Of a DNA stretch of 43,759 nt, positions 1-8,188 are shown one piece after another. The position numbers and the translations under genes were made by a program. Each line of letters opens with the position of its first letter. Within the stretch, counting starts at the first letter, position 1. The notes beneath the pieces are model-generated. The model saw nothing but the letters and a program-made list of their open reading frames with translations. It was not told where the DNA came from and made no database searches. Origin of the DNA: an uncultured Pedobacter sp. (GTDB lineage Bacteria > Bacteroidota > Bacteroidia > Sphingobacteriales > Sphingobacteriaceae); assembly GCA_946478755.1 (NCBI GenBank), contig CAMLDJ010000016.1:1-43759 (forward strand). Direction: 5' to 3'.

Positions 1-1
1 A

Positions 2-1126
2 GCGAAAACCAAAACGGCTTATATTCTCGTTGATGCTTTAAGGTTTGAACTGGCCAAGGAGTTAGAAGAACACCTAGAAAAATATTTTTTAATACAAATC
101 ATACCTTCTTGCGCTGTGTTGCCTACGGTAACAAAATTCGGCATGGCCGCATTACTACCTGAGGCAGACAAACTTTTTTGCATCAAAAAGTACAAGGAGG
201 GGCTCGAAGCATTTATGGGTGAGCAGCCGTTGTTGTCCTTGGCACACAGACGGGAATTTCTTAAAGATAAACTGGGCGACCGTTGCAGCATCACGACTCT
301 TGATCAGCTTGTATCAGCGGAAGTACCGGACGTAGATCTATTGGTGGTCACGACAAATGAGATTGACAATGCTGGTGAAAACCTAGCGAATAACGCCCTC
401 GTTACGATACAGCATGCTGTCCAGAATCTTATTAAGGTACTAAACAAGTTGAAATTAAAATCGTATGAGAAAATAGTACTGGCTACAGATCACGGTTTCG
501 TGCTACATCCGGAATTTCTGGCCGGTGATAGCGTATCAAAACCAGCAGGAGAATGGCTAATGATCAAACCGAGATCGCTAGCGGGAGCTGGCACGACACC
601 TGAATACGCGTTCGGGTTCACACCCTCTCAAATCGGACTGAAGTCCGAAATCAAGAATTTTATTTTTCTCAAAAATTACGCGGTATTTGAAAAAAACACT
701 ACTTATTTTCATGAAGGGCTTTCACTACAGGAAAATATCGTACCAGTCATGGTACTCACAGCTCATAAAGCAAAGAAAGAGGAAAAACTGGAGGTGACAA
801 TTACCTATAAAGGGAAATCTGCTGGCTTTATTACTACCAGACGGCCGCTGATGGAGATTTCGTGTTTTATAGAAGGAGAACTGGGGTTTGATACAATTGC
901 TATTCGAATGGAGGCCATTGCTAAAGGAGAGCTCATCGGTAAACTGGGATCAGATGAACGGGTGAATGAAGTAACAAATGAGCTGGAACTTATTCCCAAC
1001 CATGCTTACAAAATACCCCTGGAAATGGATGCGGATTACGAAGGTAGCTTTGAAGTGAGGCTGTCAGACCCAATTACCAATAAGACGTTGGCCGCAATTA
1101 TCTTAGAAACTGATTATATTTCCTAA
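2..1126 (+). CDS. pglZ: BREX alkaline-phosphatase-superfamily protein PglZ, C-terminal part (5' end outside window)
   Basis: The reading frame is open from base 2, so the gene begins upstream and about 374 residues are visible. The visible part opens with YILVDALRFELAKEL and is soon followed by PTVTKFGMAALLP, both typical of the PglZ fold. Further on come TTNEIDNAGE and TDHGF, likely metal-binding positions of an alkaline-phosphatase-like core. PglZ is a core component of BREX phage-defence systems, where modification by PglX and interference depend on it. Its TAA stop overlaps the ATG of brxL (TAATG), so the two are probably translationally coupled. A pglZ-brxL order fits BREX type 1 or type 4; brxC and pglX would lie to the left and cannot be seen. 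An ATG at 116 is internal to the conserved domain and is not the true start. Confidence 0.9.
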   Translation, partial: AKTKTAYILVDALRFELAKELEEHLEKYFLIQIIPSCAVLPTVTKFGMAALLPEADKLFCIKKYKEGLEAFMGEQPLLSLAHRREFLKDKLGDRCSITTLDQLVSAEVPDVDLLVVTTNEIDNAGENLANNALVTIQHAVQNLIKVLNKLKLKSYEKIVLATDHGFVLHPEFLAGDSVSKPAGEWLMIKPRSLAGAGTTPEYAFGFTPSQIGLKSEIKNFIFLKNYAVFEKNTTYFHEGLSLQENIVPVMVLTAHKAKKEEKLEVTITYKGKSAGFITTRRPLMEISCFIEGELGFDTIAIRMEAIAKGELIGKLGSDERVNEVTNELELIPNHAYKIPLEMDADYEGSFEVRLSDPITNKTLAAIILETDYIS

Positions 1127-3210
1127 TGGATAATCTAGATATTAAACTTAATAATGTCTTTGCTGGAAAGGTTGTCCGTAAAGACTTGGTACATCAAATC
1201 AAAAAGGCGGCGAATGTCCCTTCATTTGTATTGGAATTTTTGTTGTCGAAGTATTGTGCGACCGATGACCCGGCAGAGATTGAAGCCGGTAAACGCGCCG
1301 TACTTGAAGTGATTGAATCGAATTACGTTCGACCGGATGAAAGCAACCGCGCACAATCCAAAGTTCAGCAAGAAGGACGTCATAAATTTATCGACAAAAT
1401 TCACGTGAAGTACAACGAGCGGGAAAGAAGACATTGGGCAGAAATGGAGAATTTTGGATCTAAACGTATTGCGATAAACGAGAAATTTTATAAGGAGAAT
1501 GAAAAACTACTAGAAGGCGGCATGTGGGCAGAAGTAACGATCGCTCATAATGATGTAGAGGAAGATAAATACGCTTTTTACATAGAAGATCTACGGCCCA
1601 TTCAACTATCACGCTTTAATCCAGCTATCTATTTAGAAGCCAGAAATCAATTTACCAGAGATGAATGGCTAGATGTTATTCTGCGAAGTGTGGGTTTAAA
1701 TCCGGATATCATGGAGAATCCTCCCCCCGAAATCAAAAGTAAATTTCCTTGCGGATTACGTTTAAAGCTCCATTTTATCTCGAGGCTGATTCCCCTGGTT
1801 CAAAATAATTATAACTTCATTGAATTAGGGCCTAGAGGTACTGGCAAGTCCTATTTTTATTCAGAATTTTCTCCTTACTCCACCCTTTTAAGTGGTGGTC
1901 AGGCAAGTACAGCCACCTTACTTTACAACAATGCTCGGAAAAAAGTTGGCGCGGTAGGTTTTTGGGACAATATTGCCTTTGATGAAGTGGGGAATATGAA
2001 GATCAAGGATTCCGACACGATCCAGATCATGAAAGATTACATGGCTAATGGTCGCTTTTCAAGGGGGCAGGAAGTAATCGCCAATTCCAGCTTTTCGTTC
2101 GTCGGCAATATCGACCAATCCATTGATCAGTTGGTTAATTCCTATGAGCATGATCTTTTTACCACGCTCCCCAAAGCATTTGATTTAGCTATCCAGGACC
2201 GGTTTTTCTTTTTTATGCCAGGTTGGGAAATTCCAAAAATGGATAATAAATTCTTCACGCAAAGCTTCGGGTTGATCACGGACTACATGGCAGAAGCGTT
2301 TCATTATTTGTTCAAGCACAATAAAGATTATATAGATATTGTGAATACCCGCTTAAAACTGGGCTCTAGCGTCCAGGGCCGGGATGAGCTGGCCATAAAA
2401 AAGACGGTTACAGCATTATTAAAGATCATTCATCCATCGGGTAAACCATCAGAAAAAGAGTTTGCAGAATTGACCGAATATGCAATTGAAGGCAGACGAC
2501 GGGTGAAGGAGCAAATGAATAAACGGAAACCAGACGATGAATTTGCGTTGATCGATTTGTCTTACTTTACCGACTCTGGTAAGGAGGTTGAGGTTTTTTG
2601 TCCTGAAAGTAAACTTGCCAAGGCCACGCAAAATCCTCGACAAGTGTTGAAAATGCCAGCTGAACCGGAAATCACAATACCTTTTGTTGCGCAGGCCACA
2701 ACCATTAAGGGGCCAGAAATAGAGCCCCTGGGGGAAAAACGCCTTAAAATTTATTATGGAGATATCGGCTACGGCTTTGACGTGGTTTTTAAAGACTATA
2801 TTATTGGCGCTACCGAGATCACGATAGAAGATCCTTATATCCGGCAAAAACATCAGGTTCAGAACTTTATTCGCTTTTGTGAGATGGCCGTCAAAGTAGG
2901 TGATTGTAAAAAAATCCTATTGGTAACCGGTTCTGAGGACGAGGGCCAACTAAAAGATAACACCTTAATATTCGATCAGCTCGCCGATAACCTTTTTGAA
3001 CATGATATCGAATTTCGTTTTAAGTTTAATCCGGTCTTACACGACCGGGAGATAAAGCTAAATAATGGCTGGAATATAAAAATGGGTCGCGGCTTGGATT
3101 ATTTTCAATCATTAGCTGGTAACTATCTGCAGGTCGGCGTCAACGATTTGGATCTTAGACCTTGCTTGGAAACCAGTTTCGATTTCTATAAAGAGAATTT
3201 CCCGTCCTGA
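1126..3210 (+). CDS. brxL: BREX Lon-like AAA+ ATPase BrxL with an MIT_C-like C-terminus
   Basis: The 694-residue protein has an N-terminal BrxL region and an AAA+ core with Walker A GPRGTGKS at residues 235-242 and Walker B NIAFDEVGN around D286-E287. A sensor-like SFVGNID follows. BrxL proteins form AAA+ rings that act on DNA and contribute to BREX phage restriction. The usual Lon-type protease tail with a GPSAG serine motif is not seen. Instead residues about 545-690 contain DPYIRQKHQ (from D569), a VTGSEDEGQ strand and HDREIKLNNGW (from H639) followed by GRGLDYFQS. These resemble the phospholipase-D-like MIT C-terminal domain. The start ATG overlaps the pglZ stop. The AAA+ call is firm; the MIT_C assignment rests on remembered motifs and needs a profile search. 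Confidence 0.92.
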   Translation: MDNLDIKLNNVFAGKVVRKDLVHQIKKAANVPSFVLEFLLSKYCATDDPAEIEAGKRAVLEVIESNYVRPDESNRAQSKVQQEGRHKFIDKIHVKYNERERRHWAEMENFGSKRIAINEKFYKENEKLLEGGMWAEVTIAHNDVEEDKYAFYIEDLRPIQLSRFNPAIYLEARNQFTRDEWLDVILRSVGLNPDIMENPPPEIKSKFPCGLRLKLHFISRLIPLVQNNYNFIELGPRGTGKSYFYSEFSPYSTLLSGGQASTATLLYNNARKKVGAVGFWDNIAFDEVGNMKIKDSDTIQIMKDYMANGRFSRGQEVIANSSFSFVGNIDQSIDQLVNSYEHDLFTTLPKAFDLAIQDRFFFFMPGWEIPKMDNKFFTQSFGLITDYMAEAFHYLFKHNKDYIDIVNTRLKLGSSVQGRDELAIKKTVTALLKIIHPSGKPSEKEFAELTEYAIEGRRRVKEQMNKRKPDDEFALIDLSYFTDSGKEVEVFCPESKLAKATQNPRQVLKMPAEPEITIPFVAQATTIKGPEIEPLGEKRLKIYYGDIGYGFDVVFKDYIIGATEITIEDPYIRQKHQVQNFIRFCEMAVKVGDCKKILLVTGSEDEGQLKDNTLIFDQLADNLFEHDIEFRFKFNPVLHDREIKLNNGWNIKMGRGLDYFQSLAGNYLQVGVNDLDLRPCLETSFDFYKENFPS

Positions 3211-3327
3211 CATAGCTTGTTCTTATCGCAGGCCAATCATGAAAGCAAAAACCGAAAAGAAAGAACACTTTTTTTGCGAGCTGGAAGGTATAATGTTCTC
3301 ATAACCAAAATACTTAGTTTATACAAT

Positions 3328-3362
3328 AAATTAGCCCTGCCTAAAAAAGATAGGGCTAATTT
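3328..3362. terminator. Bidirectional hairpin terminator between brxL and the histone-like gene
   Basis: An 11-bp perfect stem (AAATTAGCCCT at 3328-3338 and AGGGCTAATTT at 3352-3362) encloses a 13-base loop. It lies between two convergent genes and ends in a short T run in both directions, so it could stop transcription from either side. The 170 bases between brxL and the histone-like gene hold no other convincing feature. Confidence 0.7.
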
Positions 3363-3379
3363 CCCAAAACACCAATTAT

Positions 3380-3556
3380 TTATTTGCTGTTCTTTTTCTC
3401 TGTAACCTCTTTACGGATATCTCCGGCTATCACTTTTAAATCCTGCATTGCTTTACGTACTCTTGTTCCAGCCGCACTGTTACCAAAATTGTAAAACTTA
3501 TCCGCATCGGCTTCAACCGTAGCTACCAGTTCCTTAACTTTTGAAAATAATTCCAT
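3380..3556 (-). CDS. Small histone H1-like protein (Hc1 family)
   Basis: This 58-residue ORF begins MELFSKVKELVATVEAD, continues with DKFYNFGNSAAGTRVRKAMQ and ends in a lysine-rich EKKNSK. That matches the short Bacteroidota histone H1-like/Hc1 family, in which FYxxGNxAAGTRxRKxMQ is the hallmark. These are small basic proteins thought to bind DNA or nucleoid. It is the last gene of the minus-strand block that contains the tra operon and converges on brxL across a hairpin. The start is the only ATG before the conserved segment. A role in packing element DNA is possible but only inferred. Confidence 0.8.
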   Translation of the reverse strand: MELFSKVKELVATVEADADKFYNFGNSAAGTRVRKAMQDLKVIAGDIRKEVTEKKNSK

Positions 3557-3612
3557 ACTTCTTTTTTAAATAATGTTAGTCAATATTGATGTTTAAATAT
3601 ATGTAATCACCG

Positions 3613-4365
3613 CTACACCGACAAACCCTGTTTTTTACCGGCTTTATGGCTTTGATCTTTATTTTCCGAAATCTGAGCAGACCTACTTTGATCTTTCAGC
3701 TCCAGCTGATCGCGGCGAACGGAAACACCCTTCTCATCCTTAATGTTGATGGTGCGCAGGCGAGGATTGGCCTCTACAAACAGTAAAGCTTCTTTCCCGT
3801 CATTAACGAAACTTACCGCAGTAGAATTCCCAGCTTTAAGCGATTCCAAAAGATCCTTTCTTTCTTCAGGACGACCCAGCTCCGCAATAGGAAACTTATC
3901 TAAAGCCTTCTCCAGGTTATAGCCATAGCGATCAGAAAATTGTTCCATTTTATGATTTCCGTAGGTATCTTTTTGTGAAAAGTCCACCTTCAGCCAGGCC
4001 TGGTATGCATCGCCGTCACCATTGACCATAGACTTTTGCACCGCCCTGCCAGCGACCAAATTGAAAGCCTCATCGGCTCCCACATTGTTGCCGTTACGAA
4101 TCCTGAACTCCTGCGTTTTATCATGCGCCTCATTCCGGGTTTTTAAGCTCGCCTGGTAATTGTTAAAGAAATACATATCCGAAGTATCCGACTTGCGGAA
4201 GTTCAAATCAAAGTGCACAGTCTCGTTCCCACGGTTCATTTCATGAGAAAGCTTAATATCCGGCTTCTGCGTTTCCACTTCTTTAGCCAGCTTATTACCA
4301 ACCTCCGCTGGAAAGTCCAGACGTTCAAGCGTATTTTTTAAAAACTCTAAATTTTTCTCGTTCAT
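3613..4365 (-). CDS. Conserved ICE protein, DUF3945-like
   Basis: The 250-residue soluble, highly charged protein has no signal peptide or membrane segment. The middle contains KKSDTSDMYFFN-type sequence (RKSDTSDMYFFNNYQASL) and DEAFNLVAGRAVQKS. A later YGYNLEKALDKFPIAEL and LFVEANPRLRTINIKDEKG follow. These resemble a conserved protein of Bacteroidota conjugative elements with a DUF3945-type repeat, from memory. The C-terminal 40 residues are polar and rich in Lys, Gln and Ser. It starts 28 bases after the traM stop in the place where traN is expected, so it probably belongs to the tra transcript. Its molecular function is not known. Confidence 0.6.
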   Translation of the reverse strand: MNEKNLEFLKNTLERLDFPAEVGNKLAKEVETQKPDIKLSHEMNRGNETVHFDLNFRKSDTSDMYFFNNYQASLKTRNEAHDKTQEFRIRNGNNVGADEAFNLVAGRAVQKSMVNGDGDAYQAWLKVDFSQKDTYGNHKMEQFSDRYGYNLEKALDKFPIAELGRPEERKDLLESLKAGNSTAVSFVNDGKEALLFVEANPRLRTINIKDEKGVSVRRDQLELKDQSRSAQISENKDQSHKAGKKQGLSV

Positions 4366-4393
4366 AATCCTAAAATTTAAATGAATAATTAAA

Positions 4394-5491
4394 CTACTTT
4401 TTCACCTTACGGGTATTATCCCGAAGCAATACCTGGTAACCTGAAGCAAGCTTCTGCTTTACCCGTTTGATCTTTTTAGACAGCAAACCCTTAGCCGCTC
4501 CAAGACCTGCACCTGCAATCTGTGTCCCCAGGTTCTGATCAAAGCCCATCAGCCCAATACTGCTCATTGCATCCACGCTCCCATTCCCCACCGCTTCAGA
4601 AAGTAAAGCCTCAGGCGCATTTATTCCCCGCATCCCATCACGCTTATCATAAGTACTCAGGGAAACCGGAACAATTGAAGTTCCTAAACGAATATTTCTG
4701 ATTTCCAAAGTGATCCGCTGGTTACTGAATTCGGCAACGCCAAATATGGAATGTCCCTTAACTAGCAGCTGCCCATTGATGATCACTGGATCCAGTAATC
4801 GCAGCTCAATCACCGAACCTTGCGTTACTTTAACCGGGCCAACCACCATGGCAGGAATTGCACGGAAAACACTGTCCGCCACTACCCCAGCAGGCGCTGC
4901 AGGCTTAACCAAATTCGGATTCTGTATCGCCAGAATCTTATCCATCATCGAGTTGAGTTGCTGCATTTCCGGGTCTTCCCCTACAGGTTCTTTCATATTC
5001 TGCATCAGCTTCTCTAACCGAATCACATCGGCACTTAAAGATGGATCGTTACCGGAAGCAAGCCTTGATCCGTTCCCCGCACGAGAAGGAACAGGAGTAG
5101 CAGCAGGTGCATTCACCTGAGCATTAATTTGGGCCAAACGGTCATTGATCGCCAATTCAGCCGCATCTGCCTTGCCATTCCGAACCTCTCCTGGCATATT
5201 AATCGCCGCATGGGATGCCAATAACTCAGCACCTGACTGATTAACAGAGTCTTTCAACGTTCTCTGCGCCTGATCATACAAGCTCATTTTATCCTGATCA
5301 TTATTAGCCTTCAACTGCGCATCAGGCAACACCGTATTTAGACCTTCACTCAACTGAATTTCTGCAACCTGAGCTTTCGAGCCCCCACCTAAAGCAGCAA
5401 AAGCCATCGTCACAAACGGAAGTACCAACAGCGGCATCACCATTAAAAATTTACGTCGCTTAAAAAAAGCGGAATCACGTGTTGTATTCAT
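4394..5491 (-). CDS. traM: Conjugative transposon protein TraM (VirB10-like)
   Basis: The 365-residue protein has a short basic cytoplasmic N-terminus (FFKRRKFLMVMPLLVLPF) and one membrane segment around residues 15-33. A long Ala/Asn/Gln-rich periplasmic linker follows. The C-terminal half (about 205-365) has VFRAIPAMVVGPVKVTQGS and VIELRLLDPVIINGQLLVKG, typical of the TraM domain. TraM is the CTnDOT-family counterpart of VirB10, which spans the periplasm and links the inner- and outer-membrane parts of the conjugation channel. It starts 15 bases after the small TraL-position gene. No traN (outer-membrane VirB9-like partner) follows, which is unusual for this family. Confidence 0.9.
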   Translation of the reverse strand: MNTTRDSAFFKRRKFLMVMPLLVLPFVTMAFAALGGGSKAQVAEIQLSEGLNTVLPDAQLKANNDQDKMSLYDQAQRTLKDSVNQSGAELLASHAAINMPGEVRNGKADAAELAINDRLAQINAQVNAPAATPVPSRAGNGSRLASGNDPSLSADVIRLEKLMQNMKEPVGEDPEMQQLNSMMDKILAIQNPNLVKPAAPAGVVADSVFRAIPAMVVGPVKVTQGSVIELRLLDPVIINGQLLVKGHSIFGVAEFSNQRITLEIRNIRLGTSIVPVSLSTYDKRDGMRGINAPEALLSEAVGNGSVDAMSSIGLMGFDQNLGTQIAGAGLGAAKGLLSKKIKRVKQKLASGYQVLLRDNTRKVKK

Positions 5492-5506
5492 AAGCTTAAA
5501 ATTTGT

Positions 5507-5728
5507 TTAATAAATGGATGAAATAATTAAATAAAGGCAGGAGACACCAACCACAAGACAGAATAAGACCAGCAGTAAAAGCCACCTGTGCGAAGTATAG
5601 CTCCGGGTTTCAGCATTCAGCCAGCCAGCTAACCTTAGCTGTAAAGTCCCCAAAGCCGTACTAACTTTCCCAGCTAATCCACGGGAAAAAGTCTGCCCAA
5701 CACGTCTACCGAACAGCCGCATCACCAT
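5507..5728 (-). CDS. Small one-TM conjugation protein in the traL position
   Basis: The 73-residue protein has a basic N-terminal half and one hydrophobic segment near the C-terminus (WLLLLVLFCLVVGVSCLYLI). It overlaps the end of traK by 23 bases and precedes traM, which is the traL position in CTnDOT-type operons. TraL proteins are short membrane proteins of unclear role in the mating apparatus. The sequence is too short to assign by motif, so the call rests on size, topology and position. An ATG two codons inside (MRLFGRR) is an alternative start. Confidence 0.65.
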   Translation of the reverse strand: MVMRLFGRRVGQTFSRGLAGKVSTALGTLQLRLAGWLNAETRSYTSHRWLLLLVLFCLVVGVSCLYLIISSIY

Positions 5729-6341
5729 AAGTATTAGGTACGTCCCTGTTTTCCAGAATTTCCCAGCGCTGGATCAGAAAGCCATGGGGGTTGTCATCCG
5801 TCTGGGTCTTCAAGTCCCGGATCTGTCCCCTGGTCACCAGTTTACGTACAGCAGTACTACTAGAGCGAATCAGCCTCTGGGTGGCATAAGTAGTGAAGGC
5901 ATAAGGATAAACATCAATATTCAGTACTGTACTGTCTACCTCTATTTCCTGGGAAATGCTGGCAGAAATCAGGTTGTTGTAATAACCGCTTTCCATCAGG
6001 TTATCATATTGTTTTTTCGCAGAAAGATCAGCTAAAAACAACGACTTACCCACCGAAGCTTTGATTGCCTTATCCTCTGGACTCAGGTTAAAAAAGTACT
6101 GGTGAAAGGTTTTGATGTGATCCCGGAGCTGTACCGGCAGGTTGCTTTTTCGATCTGAAGAGATGGCCTGCAAGACTTTCCCGTTGTACAGGATATAAAT
6201 CTTACTGTCTTTCTCAGCGGACAACTGGCACCACTTGTAGATACCGAAGCAAATCGTAAAGGCATTTGCTAAAATCAGCAAATAGCTGAACAGCTTGATG
6301 TGCCGAAATGCAGTATCTATATTTTTAAGTTGTGTAAACAT
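5706..6341 (-). CDS. traK: Conjugative transposon protein TraK (VirB8-like)
   Basis: The 211-residue protein has a short cytoplasmic N-terminus, a single membrane segment at about residues 18-38 and a periplasmic domain. This is the VirB8/TraK layout. Features include LKNIDTAFRHIKLFS at the N-terminus and QLRDHIKTFHQYFFNLSPED in the first part of the periplasmic domain, typical of TraK. VirB8-like proteins are inner-membrane assembly factors of type IV secretion channels. The gene sits 11 bases after traJ and overlaps the traL-position gene, consistent with one transcript. Confidence 0.9.
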   Translation of the reverse strand: MFTQLKNIDTAFRHIKLFSYLLILANAFTICFGIYKWCQLSAEKDSKIYILYNGKVLQAISSDRKSNLPVQLRDHIKTFHQYFFNLSPEDKAIKASVGKSLFLADLSAKKQYDNLMESGYYNNLISASISQEIEVDSTVLNIDVYPYAFTTYATQRLIRSSSTAVRKLVTRGQIRDLKTQTDDNPHGFLIQRWEILENRDVPNTYGDAAVR

Positions 6342-6352
6342 AGGCTCTGGTA

Positions 6353-7534
6353 TTAATCGTTACTTTTTAATTTGTTTTTGAAATAGTCGTTGCCCTCAGA
6401 TGCGCTGCCACCTTTTGAATTACGCACAGCATCGCCTAAGGCATCTACAGCCATACCCGCACCACCTGAAACCACTTTAGCTGAGTTGCTGACCCCGCCG
6501 ACGACGAGCGAATTGACTTTAGATAAAATCGAGTTGCCACCACCTGCATGTACAATGTAATTGGCGACAGTCGGCACCGAAAAATAACCGACGATGCCAA
6601 TGATTAAAAAGCACAAATACGCCATATCGGTACTGGAAAAGAAGGTATCCCCCTGCTGACTGATCTGGGAAAGATCATAGCGAAGCATGTTTTCCTGCAC
6701 CTTACCGATGATACTGCCAAAGATGTTGGCAATTGGTAGCCAAAGAAAGATGTTCACATATCTGGCTATCCAAACAGTCAACGTATGCTCAAACCCATCG
6801 AATACCGCAAAGGCAAATACCAAGGGGCCTAGTATGGCCAAAATGATCAGGTAAAAGGTTCGGATCGTATTGATGCACAGCGAAGCTGCTGCATAAACCA
6901 CCTGTAGAACCTCACTCATCCATTGCTTAATGGAATTACGGAAATTGTAACTGGCCTTTGCGATAGCAAAATCAATACCATGCGCCAGCCTGTCCAACAT
7001 CCCCTCATCCTGCCTATTCGGATCTTCAGGATGTGCATACTTATACCAGCGCTCAGAATTACCTTCTCCATCGGCACCAACATACATCTGATACTGGTCG
7101 GTCTTTTTAATCGCGTTCTCCTTTTGTTTGAGCAATACAGCAATCGCACGATCTGAGTTTTGTACCATGGCCGAGGTCGCTGAAACAGTCGGCTGTAAAA
7201 CCCCATTCATCAGCGCAATCACTGTAGGGAATAACAAAATGGCAAGACCAAGCGCAAAAGGACGTAACAAGGGATAAAAATCCACTGCCTCCGCATTGGC
7301 TATGTGCTTCCATACCCTTGAAGCGATATACACCAGTGCGGCAAAACCAGCGAGGCCACGGCCCACACCAATCAGCTTCGAGCAGAGCGGTATCATTTCG
7401 GCATATACCTGGTCCAATACCGAATGCATACTTTTCATCTCCCCTGCCAACCCTTGCGCAAACAAGCTTACCGGAGAAAAGACCAAAAGCATAGCCACAA
7501 CTGCAAAAAATGCAGCTTTAAAAAATCTGTTCAT
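6353..7534 (-). CDS. traJ: Conjugative transposon protein TraJ (VirB6-like)
   Basis: The 393-residue polytopic membrane protein has an N-terminal signal-like segment (FFKAAFFAVVAMLLVFSPVS) and several further hydrophobic helices. The segment GRGLAGFAALVYIASRVWKH and the VDFYPLLRPFALGLAILLFP stretch are characteristic of TraJ of CTnDOT-type elements. The family is VirB6-like and forms part of the inner-membrane channel. It begins 9 bases after the second TerB-like gene and ends 11 bases before traK. The C-terminal 60 residues are Gly/Ser-rich and polar. Confidence 0.92.
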   Translation of the reverse strand: MNRFFKAAFFAVVAMLLVFSPVSLFAQGLAGEMKSMHSVLDQVYAEMIPLCSKLIGVGRGLAGFAALVYIASRVWKHIANAEAVDFYPLLRPFALGLAILLFPTVIALMNGVLQPTVSATSAMVQNSDRAIAVLLKQKENAIKKTDQYQMYVGADGEGNSERWYKYAHPEDPNRQDEGMLDRLAHGIDFAIAKASYNFRNSIKQWMSEVLQVVYAAASLCINTIRTFYLIILAILGPLVFAFAVFDGFEHTLTVWIARYVNIFLWLPIANIFGSIIGKVQENMLRYDLSQISQQGDTFFSSTDMAYLCFLIIGIVGYFSVPTVANYIVHAGGGNSILSKVNSLVVGGVSNSAKVVSGGAGMAVDALGDAVRNSKGGSASEGNDYFKNKLKSND

Positions 7535-7543
7535 AATATCTAA

Positions 7544-8188
7544 TTAAGGGTTTGAATTAAACAATTCCTGCATGGATGAAACCTCTTTTTGTTCCAGCTT
7601 CCGCTGCCTTGAAATACCTATGCCCTGGGTATTGAAATGCCGCAAAAAAGAAAGCTTCTCCTGCATATCCTCAAAAATCCGATCAATAGCTTCCAGTCTT
7701 TCATCATCTGACATGCGGAGTTCTCCGGCGGTAATCACCATCAGTAGGGCATCCAGATTTTGTAAACTTTGCTTATTCAGCTGTCCATATACCGAGGCCA
7801 TGTAATTTACTTCCTGCACGTTAAAGCTTTTACCAGACTTGAATGCCGAGTATGCCGCTTTGTACTCGGACAGAATAGTGCCCTGCATCTTCACAATGCC
7901 CACAACCTTATGGTACTTCCTTACCTCCGGACTCACTGCCATCAAGCCATCCAAAAAAGTCTCATGCAAGGAGAAGTTACCTTTTGATATATCCCGTACA
8001 GCATTATACCCTGTACTGATGATCTGATAGCCAGCTTTCATATCTTTCAGGATATTTTTAAACTGTGACAGTTTTTCCACATTTAAAATCAGTTGCTGCA
8101 CTTCGGTAGATTGAGCCTTAACCTGATAGGCAAACGTAAAACTACCCAACAGAAAGAAAACCAAAATGCTCAGTTTATTCCAACTCAT
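7544..8188 (-). CDS. Exported helical protein of the tra operon, TerB-like (second copy)
   Basis: The 214-residue protein has a signal peptide (KLSILVFFLLGSFTFAYQVKA) and is otherwise predicted to be alpha-helical. The central GYNAVRDISKGNFSLHETFLDG and the later ALLMVITAGELRMSDDERLE mirror the upstream neighbour, so the two are paralogues. Proteins of this kind in Sphingobacteria are often auto-annotated as TerB family tellurite resistance proteins, but here they lie inside a conjugation operon between traG and traJ. A role as a periplasmic part of the mating apparatus is more likely than tellurite resistance. It overlaps the upstream gene by 14 bases. Confidence 0.7.
   Translation of the reverse strand: MSWNKLSILVFFLLGSFTFAYQVKAQSTEVQQLILNVEKLSQFKNILKDMKAGYQIISTGYNAVRDISKGNFSLHETFLDGLMAVSPEVRKYHKVVGIVKMQGTILSEYKAAYSAFKSGKSFNVQEVNYMASVYGQLNKQSLQNLDALLMVITAGELRMSDDERLEAIDRIFEDMQEKLSFLRHFNTQGIGISRQRKLEQKEVSSMQELFNSNP

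Noticed and set aside
116..118. ATG at 116 as the start of pglZ
   Set aside because: The frame is open to the window edge and upstream codons encode conserved YILVDALRF sequence, so the gene is truncated by the window.
3217..3405. Plus-strand ORF of 62 codons after brxL
   Set aside because: It begins at a TTG, runs through the bidirectional terminator and overlaps the end of the histone-like gene on the other strand; codon content looks non-coding.
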